Positions 35,355-44,982 of a DNA stretch of 64,000 bases are shown here, one piece after another. Below the pieces are notes generated by a model. It made no database searches. It saw only the letters and a program-made list of their open reading frames with translations, and was not told where the DNA came from. A program made the position numbers and the translations under genes. The stretch is from Clostridium isatidis (lineage in GTDB: Bacteria > Bacillota > Clostridia > Clostridiales > Clostridiaceae): positions 1,502,001 through 1,566,000 of the forward strand of contig NZ_CP016786.1 of NCBI RefSeq assembly GCF_002285495.1, read 5' to 3'. Position 1 is the first letter of the stretch. Every line of letters begins with the position of its first letter.

Positions 35355-35975
35355 CTATTTTACCACTGCATCAAGCCCTATTGTCGGTTCATCAAGATAA
35401 ATAACCTTAGGATTATGAATTAAAGCTGCAGCCAAATCTTCCCTCATTCTTTGTCCTAAAGAAAGAGCTCTAACAGGAGTAAGCATAAAATCTTTTAATT
35501 CTAGTACTTCATTTAAAAACTCCATTCTTTCCTTATAATCTTTATCATCAATTTCATAAATATCTTTTAATAAAGAAAAGTTCTCTGATAAAGGAAGATC
35601 CCACCATAGCTGAGTTTTTTGTCCAAATACAACTCCAATATCTTTTGCATTTTTCTGCCTATCTTCATAAGGTACTATTCCATTAACAACTATTTCTCCA
35701 CTAGTCGGCGTAAGTATTCCTGTCATCATTTTTATTGTAGTAGATTTACCAGCTCCATTTGCTCCAATAGAATCTAAATAAATTATCTTTTCAACTATTT
35801 TATTTGCTCCATTCAAAGGATCATTATTATAATAGCATTTTAACAACTTATTTATTATACTTTCTAGTTACTTATGTTCATCATTTAATGATATGTAACT
35901 TTTATTATTAATACTATTATTTATTGATTCTTTTAAATCTAGCAGATCTGTATTTATTTCTCTTTTCCTAAACAT
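35355..35975 (-). pseudogene. Chimeric, truncated ABC ATPase
   Basis: From 35975 an ATG with a GGGGG site opens a frame (MFRKREINTDLLDLKESINN) that meets a TAA at 35868-35870 and then continues in the same frame. At about 35765 it changes abruptly into an ABC ATPase: ANGAGKSTTIKMMTG (Walker A), ALSLGQRMR (signature), KVIYLDEPTIGLDA (Walker B), and stops right after. So the ATPase lost its first ~40 and last ~130 residues and is joined to an unrelated helical N-terminus. Not expected to work. Confidence 0.75.
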
Positions 35976-36086
35976 AATTCCCCCTTATCCTTTTAATTTA
36001 TTTTAAACTTGTTCTTATACGCTATCAATAAGTTAATCATTATTAGTAGTACTTTTACAATTAATTTATTTCAACTAAATAAGAAA

Positions 36087-36129
36087 ACACCTCTAATATT
36101 AGATATATTTTACCTAACATTTGAGGTGT
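36087..36129 (-). terminator. Terminator after HAD phosphatase gene
   Basis: ACACCTC..GAGGTGT with further inner pairing (AAT/ATT, TTAG/CTAA). A T-rich tract follows on the minus strand. Confidence 0.7.
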
Positions 36130-36151
36130 ACTTCACTAAAACAACCCTTAT

Positions 36152-36997
36152 TTATATTAAATTATTCTTTTTAAAACTTAAGTATATACCATTACTCTCA
36201 GCTGTATATGTTATTTCTTTAGCTACCTTTATTAAATTTGGTCTTGCATTTTCCATTGCTACTCCATGATTAACAGACTTAAACATATCTATATCATTTT
36301 CTCCATCACCATAAGCTAAGGTATCGCTCTTATCTATATTCAAATATTTAATAACATAATCAATTGCTTTAGCCTTATTTATACCTTTAATTCCAATCTC
36401 CCCACTATTCTCACCAAATTGTGGAACCGTACTATGATATATTTCCAGCTCTCTTTTAAATGTATTATAAACTTCTTCATAAGGATGTCCATTACTAATA
36501 AAAGATATCTTATTTATATTATTATAATTTATTTCCTTATCTTTATATTGATTTAATATTTTGAAAAACCAGTTCATCTCATTCTTTGCTTTTTCATACT
36601 CACTACTATTTTCTTCAAAACCCTTAGTTACTTGTCTTATAATAGCATTTATGCAGCCTGAACTTCCGAATATTCCATCATTTGATTCAATATAGTAATC
36701 AATATTATGAAGATTAAAATACTCTATTATTTCCTTTACAGTTTCTATAGGCATTTTCTTATGAAACAATACTTCTTCATTAATTTCTATATAGCCTCCA
36801 CCAGCACAAATCATTCCATCAAAGCCAATAGATGAAATATCTTCAGTTATTTCTGCTTTTGATCTGCCAGTACATAAAAGTACTAAATGTCCTTTAGATC
36901 TTGCTATATTAATTGCTTTCTTTGCAGACTCTGGAACTTGTCCATCTAAACCACAAAGAGTTCCATCTACATCTATAAAAATTAATTTTCTTTTCAT
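36152..36997 (-). CDS. HAD-superfamily Cof-type sugar phosphatase
   Basis: The 281-residue protein has HAD motif I (FIDVDGTLCGLDG), motif II (LLCTGRSKAEI) and motif IV (AYGDGENDIDMFK), with a C2 cap domain as in Cof/YidA phosphatases. These remove phosphate from sugar phosphates and other small metabolites. It starts 17 bases after the 6-phospho-beta-glucosidase gene and is probably in that operon, possibly relieving sugar-phosphate stress (inference). Confidence 0.9.
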   Translation of the reverse strand: MKRKLIFIDVDGTLCGLDGQVPESAKKAINIARSKGHLVLLCTGRSKAEITEDISSIGFDGMICAGGGYIEINEEVLFHKKMPIETVKEIIEYFNLHNIDYYIESNDGIFGSSGCINAIIRQVTKGFEENSSEYEKAKNEMNWFFKILNQYKDKEINYNNINKISFISNGHPYEEVYNTFKRELEIYHSTVPQFGENSGEIGIKGINKAKAIDYVIKYLNIDKSDTLAYGDGENDIDMFKSVNHGVAMENARPNLIKVAKEITYTAESNGIYLSFKKNNLI

Positions 36998-37014
36998 TCA
37001 TATACTCCTTAGGA

Positions 37015-38484
37015 TTACTCCCCTAAATTCTCACCATTTGATGCAATTACTTCTTTGTACCAATAGAAGGAGTCCTTTCTGTATCTTTCTAAGGATCCAT
37101 TTCCTTCATCATCTTGATCAACATAGATAAATCCATAACGTTTTGACATCTGTGATGTTCCACAACTAATTAAATCAATGCATCCCCAAGTTGTATATCC
37201 CATAACTTCTACACCATCTTTAATGGCTTCTTTCATAGCTATAATATGTTTTCTAATATAATCAATTCGATATAGGTCATGAATTTTTTTATCCTCAGTT
37301 AATACATCTTTAGCACCTAATCCATTCTCAGCTACGAACAATGGTAATTGATAGCGGTCATATAATTTAAGTAATGAAATACGTAATCCAGTTGGATCAA
37401 TTGGCCAATCCCATTCTGTAAGCTCCAAGTGTTCATTTTTAATTGCACTATCAAAAGTACATGCTACATCAGTAGCATCTTCACGTGCTTCTGCTACATG
37501 AGACATATAGTAACTAATTGAAACAAAGTCAACCTTTCCTTCAGCAAGTATCTTCTCATCATCTTTATCCATTTTAATATTAATATTATTATCAGCAAAG
37601 AAACGAGTCATATATGATGGATATTCTCCCCTTGCTTGTACATCAGGATAAAACATATTTAATTGATTGGCTTTTAACGCTTGAAGTTGATCTTCTGGTT
37701 TAGTTGTTTTTGCGTATGATTCTATTTGATTAATCATACAGCCAATTCTTACATTTGGTGCAATTTCTCTTGCTGCTTTTACAACTAGAGCACTTGCTAC
37801 AAATTGATGATGAACTGCTTGATATCCCTCTTGCATTTTATTTTCAACTAAATCACCTAAAATTCCAGCTCCAGTATAAATACTATGTAAAGACATATTC
37901 ATTTCATTAAAAGTAATCCAATATTTTACCTTATCTTTGTATCTATTAAGTAATACTCTACCATACTTTTCAAACAATCCTATTAACTCACGACTTTGCC
38001 ATCCATTATATTTTTGTACTAATGTAATCGGCATTTCATAATGAGACATAGTAACTAATGGTTCAATTCCATACTTAGCTAGCTCATCAAATACTTTATC
38101 ATAAAAAGCTAGTCCTTCTTCGTTTGGTTCATCTTCTAATCCAGTTGGGAAGATTCTTGCCCATGAAATTGATAAACGGAATACTTTAAAGCCCATTTCT
38201 GCAAATAGAGCAATATCTTCTTTATAACGATGATAGAAATCTATTCCCCAACGTTTTGGAAACTTGTATTTTTCTGGATTAGCTAAATACTCTTTTAATT
38301 CCTTAGATGTTACATTAAAGGTAAAGTTATCAACCTTTCCTGTTGCATATGGATCTTTAAAAGCTGCCATATCTGACGTAGATAATCCTTTACCACCTTC
38401 ATCAAAAGCTCCTTCTATTTGGTTTGCAGCTGTTGCTCCTCCCCATAAAAATCCCTCTGGAAAACCCTTCATTAATTCTTTCAT
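37015..38484 (-). CDS. 6-phospho-beta-glucosidase, GH1
   Basis: A 489-residue GH1 enzyme. GFLWGGATAANQIEGA starts the domain, the acid/base Glu is in ITFNEMN and the nucleophile Glu in LFVAENGLGAKD. The SKRYGFIYVD loop near the C-terminus, with Ser-Lys-x-Tyr, is the phosphate-binding signature of 6-phospho enzymes. It hydrolyses phosphorylated cellobiose, salicin or arbutin from the neighbouring PTS. Confidence 0.95.
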   Translation of the reverse strand: MKELMKGFPEGFLWGGATAANQIEGAFDEGGKGLSTSDMAAFKDPYATGKVDNFTFNVTSKELKEYLANPEKYKFPKRWGIDFYHRYKEDIALFAEMGFKVFRLSISWARIFPTGLEDEPNEEGLAFYDKVFDELAKYGIEPLVTMSHYEMPITLVQKYNGWQSRELIGLFEKYGRVLLNRYKDKVKYWITFNEMNMSLHSIYTGAGILGDLVENKMQEGYQAVHHQFVASALVVKAAREIAPNVRIGCMINQIESYAKTTKPEDQLQALKANQLNMFYPDVQARGEYPSYMTRFFADNNINIKMDKDDEKILAEGKVDFVSISYYMSHVAEAREDATDVACTFDSAIKNEHLELTEWDWPIDPTGLRISLLKLYDRYQLPLFVAENGLGAKDVLTEDKKIHDLYRIDYIRKHIIAMKEAIKDGVEVMGYTTWGCIDLISCGTSQMSKRYGFIYVDQDDEGNGSLERYRKDSFYWYKEVIASNGENLGE

Positions 38485-38554
38485 GTATATAATCCTCCTA
38501 AAATATTGTTGTATATAAATTCTGTATATATGCTAACTTTATTTATTAAGTAAA

Positions 38555-39907
38555 TTATTCTTCAAACTTTAAGAATAATGCTACTACAAATGCCACTACA
38601 AAGCTTAAACCTACGCCTAATAGAGCAAATAATAAATTATTAGTTCCTTGTTCAATATATGAAGGTATTGCAGTAATTCCTGGAAGTGTAAAAGTAAATG
38701 CCTTTACAGCAAATATTCCAAATGTACCACCACCAACAGCTCCTCCAATTAATGCTGCATAGAAAGGTTTCTTTAATTTTAAAGTAACTCCATACATTGC
38801 TGGCTCTGTTATACCAAAAACTGCTGAAATACCAGTTGAAGCTGCTAATGACTTCATATTTTTATCTTTACTTTTTACTGCTACTGCAAGAGTTGCACCA
38901 GCTTGTGCTAAATTACTAACTAAATTCATTGGAAGTAACATAATATCATATCCAACTGTAGCCATACTTGATAAAGCTGCTGGGAAGAATGCATAATGCA
39001 TACCTGTCATTACTATTAAAGGCATAGTACCGCCAAGTAATGCTCCTGCGAATGGTCCTGCTACATTAAATAAACCTGTGAAGAACTTTTCTACATAAAC
39101 TCCTATATAACTTCCTAATGGTGCAATAAAAACTAAAACTAATACTGATGTAATTAATAAAACTATTAATGGTGTAAGTATTATTTTGAACAGACTAGGT
39201 ACATATTTATCTACTATCTTATAAACATAACTTAATAACCACACTCCTAAAATTATTGGAATAACTGTAGAGCTATAGCTAATCATTGGTATCTTTAATC
39301 CTAAGAAAGTTAAATAGGCTACTTCCCCTGAAGCTGCATAGTTAATAATAGTAGGATACATTAATCCCCCTGCAAGTGTTACTGATAAAACTTCACTTGT
39401 CTTAAACTTTCTAGCTGCTGAGAAAGCGATTAAAAATGGTAGAAAATAAAATGGTGCATCTGAAATAATGTTTAAAACTACATATTCTGAAGAAGTTGCA
39501 GAAATTAAATTAAATGCTGTTAATAATGCCATAACTCCTTTTAATAATCCTGCTCCAGTAATTGCTGGTAAAATAGGATTAAATATACCTGAAATAGTAT
39601 CAAAAATTGTATTTATAATTCCTTTTTTGTTGTTTCCTTCCTTTGCATTAGCTACAAATTCTTTACCTAAGATAGCAGTAACTTCTTCAAAAACTTCTCC
39701 CACCTTGTTGCCAATTATAACTTGAAATTGACCATTTTGAAATTGTGCTCCCATAACACCTTCTATAACTTTAATATTTTCAATGTTTACCTTTTCAGCA
39801 TCTACTAAATTAAAACGTAATCTAGTAATACAGTGCCAGCTTTGAGAAATATTTTCTTTACCCCCAATTTCAGAAATAACTCTTTTAGCTATATCTTTTT
39901 TATTCAT
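38555..39907 (-). CDS. PTS beta-glucoside-type EIIBC
   Basis: The EIIB domain lies first (phosphocysteine in SWHCITRLRFNLVD, about residue 24), then a ten-helix EIIC. The usual C-terminal EIIA of BglF is absent (450 residues against ~620). It precedes a GH1 6-phospho-beta-glucosidase by 70 bases. No LicT/BglG antiterminator gene is nearby; the RpiR protein upstream is the likely regulator. Confidence 0.93.
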   Translation of the reverse strand: MNKKDIAKRVISEIGGKENISQSWHCITRLRFNLVDAEKVNIENIKVIEGVMGAQFQNGQFQVIIGNKVGEVFEEVTAILGKEFVANAKEGNNKKGIINTIFDTISGIFNPILPAITGAGLLKGVMALLTAFNLISATSSEYVVLNIISDAPFYFLPFLIAFSAARKFKTSEVLSVTLAGGLMYPTIINYAASGEVAYLTFLGLKIPMISYSSTVIPIILGVWLLSYVYKIVDKYVPSLFKIILTPLIVLLITSVLVLVFIAPLGSYIGVYVEKFFTGLFNVAGPFAGALLGGTMPLIVMTGMHYAFFPAALSSMATVGYDIMLLPMNLVSNLAQAGATLAVAVKSKDKNMKSLAASTGISAVFGITEPAMYGVTLKLKKPFYAALIGGAVGGGTFGIFAVKAFTFTLPGITAIPSYIEQGTNNLLFALLGVGLSFVVAFVVALFLKFEE

Positions 39908-40029
39908 AATTTTATCCTCCCTTATTGAAATAATTTAATAATTATCCCAAGTAAAAATATGTTGCTTTATTTATACATTAACTATACTACAGAAATATAC
40001 TTTACTACCTCTGTGTAATATTATAATTC

Positions 40030-40833
40030 TTACTTGTTAGCTTTTCCTTTTTCTACATAGCTCATATCATTTATCGTTTCAACAGTATATTTACCATCTT
40101 CATAAACAATTTTTGTAACACTTGCATTTGATAGATTTCCCTTAAAATCTTTAAATTCCTCTGGTGCTATAGTTTTTAAAAATGTTAATAATGACATTCC
40201 ATGAGATACAACCATAACTTTTCCACCACCATTTTTCTCTGTTTCTTGAGCTATGGTATCTATCCCTTGTTTCATTCTGCTTGAAACTGTATTCCAGTCT
40301 TCTGCTATTTTCCCCTTAGTCTCGTCTAATTTTGCATTTGTATTTACAAATAACTCTAAATCTAAATTTCCCATAAATTCTTCCATTGTAGTATTATTAT
40401 AAATTGCTATATCATTCCAAAAAACAGGATTAAGTTCTCCTTCATAGTCTCCAAAACAAACTTCTCTTAAATCAGCATTCTCATTAATAACTAAGTTTTC
40501 TTGACCACTTTTTGTTAAAACTATTTTCGCTGTTTCTACTGCTCTTCCACTATCACTTGAATATGCTGCATCAAATTGTACACCTTCTAATTTCAAACCT
40601 TCTCCTAAATATTCTGCAACTTCTACACCAGAAGCTGTAAGTGGAGCATCTGCCCATCCTTGCACTCTATCAGTAGTGTTCAACATAGTTTTTCCGTGTC
40701 TCACTAAATAAATCTCTACTGCTTTATTTTGTTTTTCAGTTTGTGCACTTCCAGCATTACTTTTATTAGTACAGCTTATCAATCCTATTGATAATACTCC
40801 AACTAAAAATAATGATAATAATTTCTTTTTCAT
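40030..40833 (-). CDS. Lipoprotein histidine phosphatase (phosphoglycerate-mutase-like)
   Basis: The signal peptide ends in the lipobox LISC, so the protein is predicted to be a surface lipoprotein. The histidine phosphatase motif is YLVRHGKTMLN (catalytic His), with SDSGRAVETA and VVSHGMSLL further on. Substrates are unknown; an extracytoplasmic phosphatase could release phosphate from sugar phosphates before uptake. It lies between the beta-glucoside PTS and an RpiR gene. A Fur-box-like sequence lies upstream. Confidence 0.88.
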   Translation of the reverse strand: MKKKLLSLFLVGVLSIGLISCTNKSNAGSAQTEKQNKAVEIYLVRHGKTMLNTTDRVQGWADAPLTASGVEVAEYLGEGLKLEGVQFDAAYSSDSGRAVETAKIVLTKSGQENLVINENADLREVCFGDYEGELNPVFWNDIAIYNNTTMEEFMGNLDLELFVNTNAKLDETKGKIAEDWNTVSSRMKQGIDTIAQETEKNGGGKVMVVSHGMSLLTFLKTIAPEEFKDFKGNLSNASVTKIVYEDGKYTVETINDMSYVEKGKANK

Positions 40834-40920
40834 ATTAATTCCTCCTAAATTTAAATTTATATGAATACCTTATCTCTTAGCATAATAAGTTTCTATACTA
40901 AATCATTCATAGATAATGAT

Positions 40921-40942
40921 TGAGATAATGATAATCAAAACA
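40921..40942. promoter_or_regulatory. Fur-box-like sequence
   Basis: TGAGATAATGATAATCA contains the first 14 bases of the 19-base Fur consensus (GATAATGATAATCA). It lies 90-110 bases upstream of the lipoprotein phosphatase start. The right half is degenerate. Confidence 0.4.
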
Positions 40943-41040
40943 ATGTTATTTATTATAAACTTACTCTAAAAATTTAATTATTATTTTATATGTACTATTT
41001 TTGTTTTCTTCCGTCGTCCTTGTCTTAATATTATCATAAA

Positions 41041-41091
41041 AAAAACATAGAAGAGTCTCCAACATATGAAGAGCTTTTCTATGTTTAAAAT
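41041..41091 (-). terminator. Terminator after rpiR (beta-glucoside region)
   Basis: On the minus strand AAACATAGAA, imperfect middle, TTCTATGTTT, then T7. Confidence 0.75.
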
Positions 41092-41129
41092 ATTTTTCAT
41101 TTTTTGAAAACGAATTCGAAAACTGAAGA

Positions 41130-41930
41130 TTATTTACAATATTTTTGATAATATCTATTAATTAGTATTTCAGTAAATAAGTGAAGTTTATATCTTCCTT
41201 CTGTTGCACTCTTATAATTACCAAGATAAATAACATAATCACATTGTGCAGCCATTTTAAGAGCTGGATTTTGTGTCACAAGAGCAATTTTACTTCCATT
41301 TTCTTTAAGAGAGAAAAATAGCTGGGATTTTTGTCTTAAAAAGTTTCCATCCACTGAAAAAATAACTGATAAACTATTTTCATCAACCTCCTTAGCTACT
41401 TTTTCTTGATTGCTTTCCTGTGCTACAAATTTTACATACTTCCCTGAATTAAAAAGGTTATATTGAAGATGTTGCATAAAATAACCAGATAAATGAAATC
41501 CAAAAAAATATACATCTTCATAGTCATGTATCATATCAATTAATCTATCAACTTCGCCTAGATCAAGTTTATCTATGAATTCTTTTAAAGAAATATTAAT
41601 AGAGTCTACAAGGGTATTTAAAATTTCCTTATCATTTTTCAAATCAAATTTTATATTTTTTACGTTATCTGATAATATTTCTACTCCAATATTATTTCTT
41701 TCTATACATTTGGTCTTAAATTCATTAAAACTACTAAATCCTAATTTTTTAACAAATCTACTTATAGTAGAAGGTGATGTATAACATAAATCTGCTAATT
41801 GCAATATAGTTATTTCTTCTATTCCATCTTGTAAGGTTTCTAATATTACTCTAGCTATTGTAGTATATGTACCATCTTCATTTTCAGAATTCACAATAAT
41901 TTGAAGCTGTTTTATTATATCTTGAACCAT
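41130..41930 (-). CDS. RpiR-family regulator
   Basis: The N-terminal helix-turn-helix (ITILQLADLCYTSPSTISRF, then VKKLGFSSFNEFKTKC) is followed by a SIS domain (DVYFFGFHLSGYFMQHLQYN). RpiR proteins with SIS domains sense sugar phosphates. It likely controls the beta-glucoside PTS region downstream on the same strand. I use the ATG at 41930 with GAGG six bases upstream; the earlier ATG at 41948 lacks a ribosome site. Confidence 0.88.
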   Translation of the reverse strand: MVQDIIKQLQIIVNSENEDGTYTTIARVILETLQDGIEEITILQLADLCYTSPSTISRFVKKLGFSSFNEFKTKCIERNNIGVEILSDNVKNIKFDLKNDKEILNTLVDSINISLKEFIDKLDLGEVDRLIDMIHDYEDVYFFGFHLSGYFMQHLQYNLFNSGKYVKFVAQESNQEKVAKEVDENSLSVIFSVDGNFLRQKSQLFFSLKENGSKIALVTQNPALKMAAQCDYVIYLGNYKSATEGRYKLHLFTEILINRYYQKYCK

Positions 41931-42070
41931 TATATCCTCACCCTTCATAACAATACTTGTGATAAAATAAATAAAATATTATAATCCCTTTATTATTATT
42001 TTAATATAAATTAATTATAATTTAAATGAATTTATAAAATCTCATTTAATGTATACTCTTTATATTATGG

Positions 42071-42108
42071 TAAAAGTAGTAATTGTAAAAAAACAACTAC
42101 TACTTTTA
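42071..42108. terminator. Isolated hairpin, possible bidirectional terminator
   Basis: TAAAAGTAGTA and TACTACTTTTA form an 11-bp stem. It lies between the RpiR promoter and the decayed small gene on the minus strand, so it could end transcription of the latter. Confidence 0.55.
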
Positions 42109-42240
42109 CATTATTATTTATTATAGAATATCCACCCTATGTTCATCTTAATAATAATTAAATTCTTATTATACCTTACATCTATCATTTCTATTTCTAA
42201 TAAGAGAAAAATAGATAAAATGGAAAGGAATATTGATAAA

Positions 42241-42444
42241 TTATAGGAAATACTGCTCTAATATTGTTAAAAGGATAACCTCTGCACCTAAACCTTTTAT
42301 GTCTTCTCATCCTTCTACCTTTTCAATCATCCCATCTACTGTACTTCCATCCTTAATAACTATAGTTATATGATAATTCATTAAGTTTTTTCATTCATCA
42401 TATAACTCCTGCAAGTTATCAAAGTCGGCTCTTTCATAATACAT
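42241..42444 (-). pseudogene. Small gene interrupted by two in-frame TGA codons
   Basis: An ATG with AAAGGATG upstream starts a 68-codon frame: MYYERADFDNLQELYDE, TGA, KNLMNYHITIVIKDGSTVDG, MIEKVEG, TGA, EDIKGLGAEVILLTILEQ and a final TAA. The part after the first TGA resembles small Sm-like domains (HITIVxKDGSTVDGxIE) of Firmicutes proteins. Both stops (42391-42393 and 42307-42309) are TGA and one point mutation from TGG. With no frameshift between them, decay by point mutation is the simplest reading. Confidence 0.6.
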
Positions 42445-42672
42445 TTTTAACACATCCTTTCTATTTATTAGCATAATATTCCCTAAAAAATAGAAAGGAC
42501 ATTATTTAATTAAAATTATTATATTAATAAACTCTTTTACTATAAATTTATTTTTTACTGATAAATTTAAAATATTTTTTATTAGGCTATGTTTTAGTAG
42601 TTTGCTGCTAATTAAGTAATCTTACAAATTAAATACTTAATATCAACATTATTTTAAAACAGAGCCTTAGCA

Positions 42673-44742
42673 TTATATTATAAACTCATTAGTCATTTCC
42701 TCTAAATTTTTAACTACTTTATTTAATTCTTCTATAGCTTCTTTAACTTCTCCAGTTGAACTTAACTGTGTATTTACAATAGCTGATACTTCTTCTGTTG
42801 ATGCAGCTGACTCTTCACATATTGCAATTATTCCTTGAATAGAATTAATTGCTTCTTCCTTGCTTTTTTCAACATTATTAATATTATCAATTAACACTTC
42901 AACTTCTTTATTCATAAGTTCAAAAGAGTTTTCAATCTTCTCAAATACGTCTTTTGATATATTCATAGCCTCATTTACTTCTTTTAATGTCTCTTCTGAT
43001 TTTTCCATATTATTTTTGCTATTATTTATTTCATATCTTATTTCATTTATTATTGAGGCTATTCTCCTAGTAGCATTTGCTGTTTGTTCTGAAAGCACCC
43101 TTATTTCATCAGCTACAACACCAAAACCTTTCCCAGCTTCACCTGCCCTAGCTGCTTCAATTGCAGCGTTTAATGCTAGTAAATTTGTCTGAGAAGAAAT
43201 TTCTTCAATTGTATATACTATCTCTTCAATCAATTCTGATTTTTTAGCTAATTCATTCACACTATTATTAGTTTCATTTCCTATTTTAGTATTTGCATCT
43301 ATCTTTTCCATTAGAGTGTTTATAGATACAATACCTTTTTTATTTTCATTTTTTGATTTTTCAAACTGATTTTTAAAATTATCTGTTATTGATATCATAT
43401 TTTCTAATATTTTACTTAAATCCAATAGTTTTTGAGAGCTATTGGTAGCCTCTTCAGCTTGTTCTTGAGCTCCTTTTGCTAGTTCTAGTACAGCGTTATT
43501 TATTGATGAAGCTGCCTCCACTAACTCATCTGCTGAATTATTTAAATTATAAACATTATTTGAAGTTTCATCTGCACTATTCTTAATATTTAATAGGGTA
43601 TCAGTTATTATTCTACTTAAATTTAACACAGACCTTCCTATGACTCCCGTTTCATCATCATAATTATTTATAGCTAAAAACCTTTTATCTTCCCTAAAAT
43701 CAAGCTTTGATATTTTATTAACTAATTCAGTTATAAAAACAATCGGTCCACTTATTTTTTTGCCTATTACTCCAGCAAAAGCTGAAACTGCTACACATAC
43801 AATTAATGTAATTATTATTGAAAATGCTATACTTGCATTTATTGATTTAAAAATATCTGTTTTACTTGCGGTAATAACTAAAATATTACCATTATGTAAT
43901 TTTGAATATGCTAAAATATGTCCCTTACCATCTAATTTATAGTTTTCTATTCCCTCTTTACCTGATAAAAGATTTAATCCATTTATTACCTCTTTAACAT
44001 TCTCCTCTTCATTATGTTCCTCATGAACTAAGAAATTTCCATCTTCGCTTAATAAGAATGCATAGCCATTTTCATAAACACTTAAATCTTTAATAGATTG
44101 TGCATAATCATCAAAAAACAAATCAACAGCAACTACTCCAATTAATTGATTTCCTATGTAAATTGGCTTTGTATAGGACATTCTAACACTTTCTGAGCTT
44201 GTATCTGTATGAGGATCACTCCATATCCCTTCTTTAACATTTATTGCATTATAATACCATTCCATATCCTCTTTGCCTTCAACAAAATTCTCTTTAACAA
44301 ATTTATTAATTTTATAAATATCTCCACCAATATTTTTTCTCTCATAAATTAGCTGCTTTGCTTCATTCGTTATTGAAGGATCCAAAACAATTGCAACTCC
44401 AAGTAAGTCTTTTTCTTCTTTGATTATATCTTGTATATATGAATCTAATGAATTTAAGTAATTTGATATATACTTATCTTCACTATCAATACTTTTTAAA
44501 TCTAAAGTATTCTTTACTAATGCTTCAAGATTATTAACAATGTAATCTGTTAAATGTAATGCTTCATTTATATTGGCAGAATAAAGCTTAGCGGTTTGGA
44601 ATAGATTATTTTCAGCTTCTTTTTCCAAAGCTGATTTACTATTAACAGAACTTCCCGTTATTATTATTGTGGCTGTCATTAGACAGCATGCTACAATAGC
44701 AATTATTATTTTGTTAGATATTTTTTTACTCTTTTTTGCCAT
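42673..44742 (-). CDS. Methyl-accepting chemotaxis protein with dCache-type sensor
   Basis: The 689 residues comprise a membrane helix near the N-terminus, an extracellular Cache-type sensor (about residues 40-300, with GIWSDPHTDTSSESVRMSYT and GYAFLLSEDGNFLVH), a second helix, a HAMP region and a cytoplasmic signalling hairpin. The conserved tip reads SQTNLLALNAAIEAARAGEA. It senses small molecules (commonly amino acids or other organic acids in this fold) and signals to CheA. No che genes are nearby. Confidence 0.95.
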   Translation of the reverse strand: MAKKSKKISNKIIIAIVACCLMTATIIITGSSVNSKSALEKEAENNLFQTAKLYSANINEALHLTDYIVNNLEALVKNTLDLKSIDSEDKYISNYLNSLDSYIQDIIKEEKDLLGVAIVLDPSITNEAKQLIYERKNIGGDIYKINKFVKENFVEGKEDMEWYYNAINVKEGIWSDPHTDTSSESVRMSYTKPIYIGNQLIGVVAVDLFFDDYAQSIKDLSVYENGYAFLLSEDGNFLVHEEHNEEENVKEVINGLNLLSGKEGIENYKLDGKGHILAYSKLHNGNILVITASKTDIFKSINASIAFSIIITLIVCVAVSAFAGVIGKKISGPIVFITELVNKISKLDFREDKRFLAINNYDDETGVIGRSVLNLSRIITDTLLNIKNSADETSNNVYNLNNSADELVEAASSINNAVLELAKGAQEQAEEATNSSQKLLDLSKILENMISITDNFKNQFEKSKNENKKGIVSINTLMEKIDANTKIGNETNNSVNELAKKSELIEEIVYTIEEISSQTNLLALNAAIEAARAGEAGKGFGVVADEIRVLSEQTANATRRIASIINEIRYEINNSKNNMEKSEETLKEVNEAMNISKDVFEKIENSFELMNKEVEVLIDNINNVEKSKEEAINSIQGIIAICEESAASTEEVSAIVNTQLSSTGEVKEAIEELNKVVKNLEEMTNEFII

Positions 44743-44982
44743 TACATTCCCCCCTTATTTTCACAATTTAAAAGCATATCATATGACTAACACAAAAATC
44801 AATATCTATATATTTACAAATTGACAATATTTTTATTATTTTCTCTATAAATTGTTATTATTCTAATATTCCCCCTTTATTACTTATACTTCCATCATTA
44901 AAATATAATAAAATTTACTAGGATTATTAACTTCATTAATATAAAATAATAAATATATTTATTGGGAGGAAAACAAAAAATT

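Noticed and set aside
42241..42444. Selenocysteine reading of the two TGA codons
   Set aside because: I see no SECIS-like hairpin right after either codon, no selenoprotein family match and no sel genes in the window.
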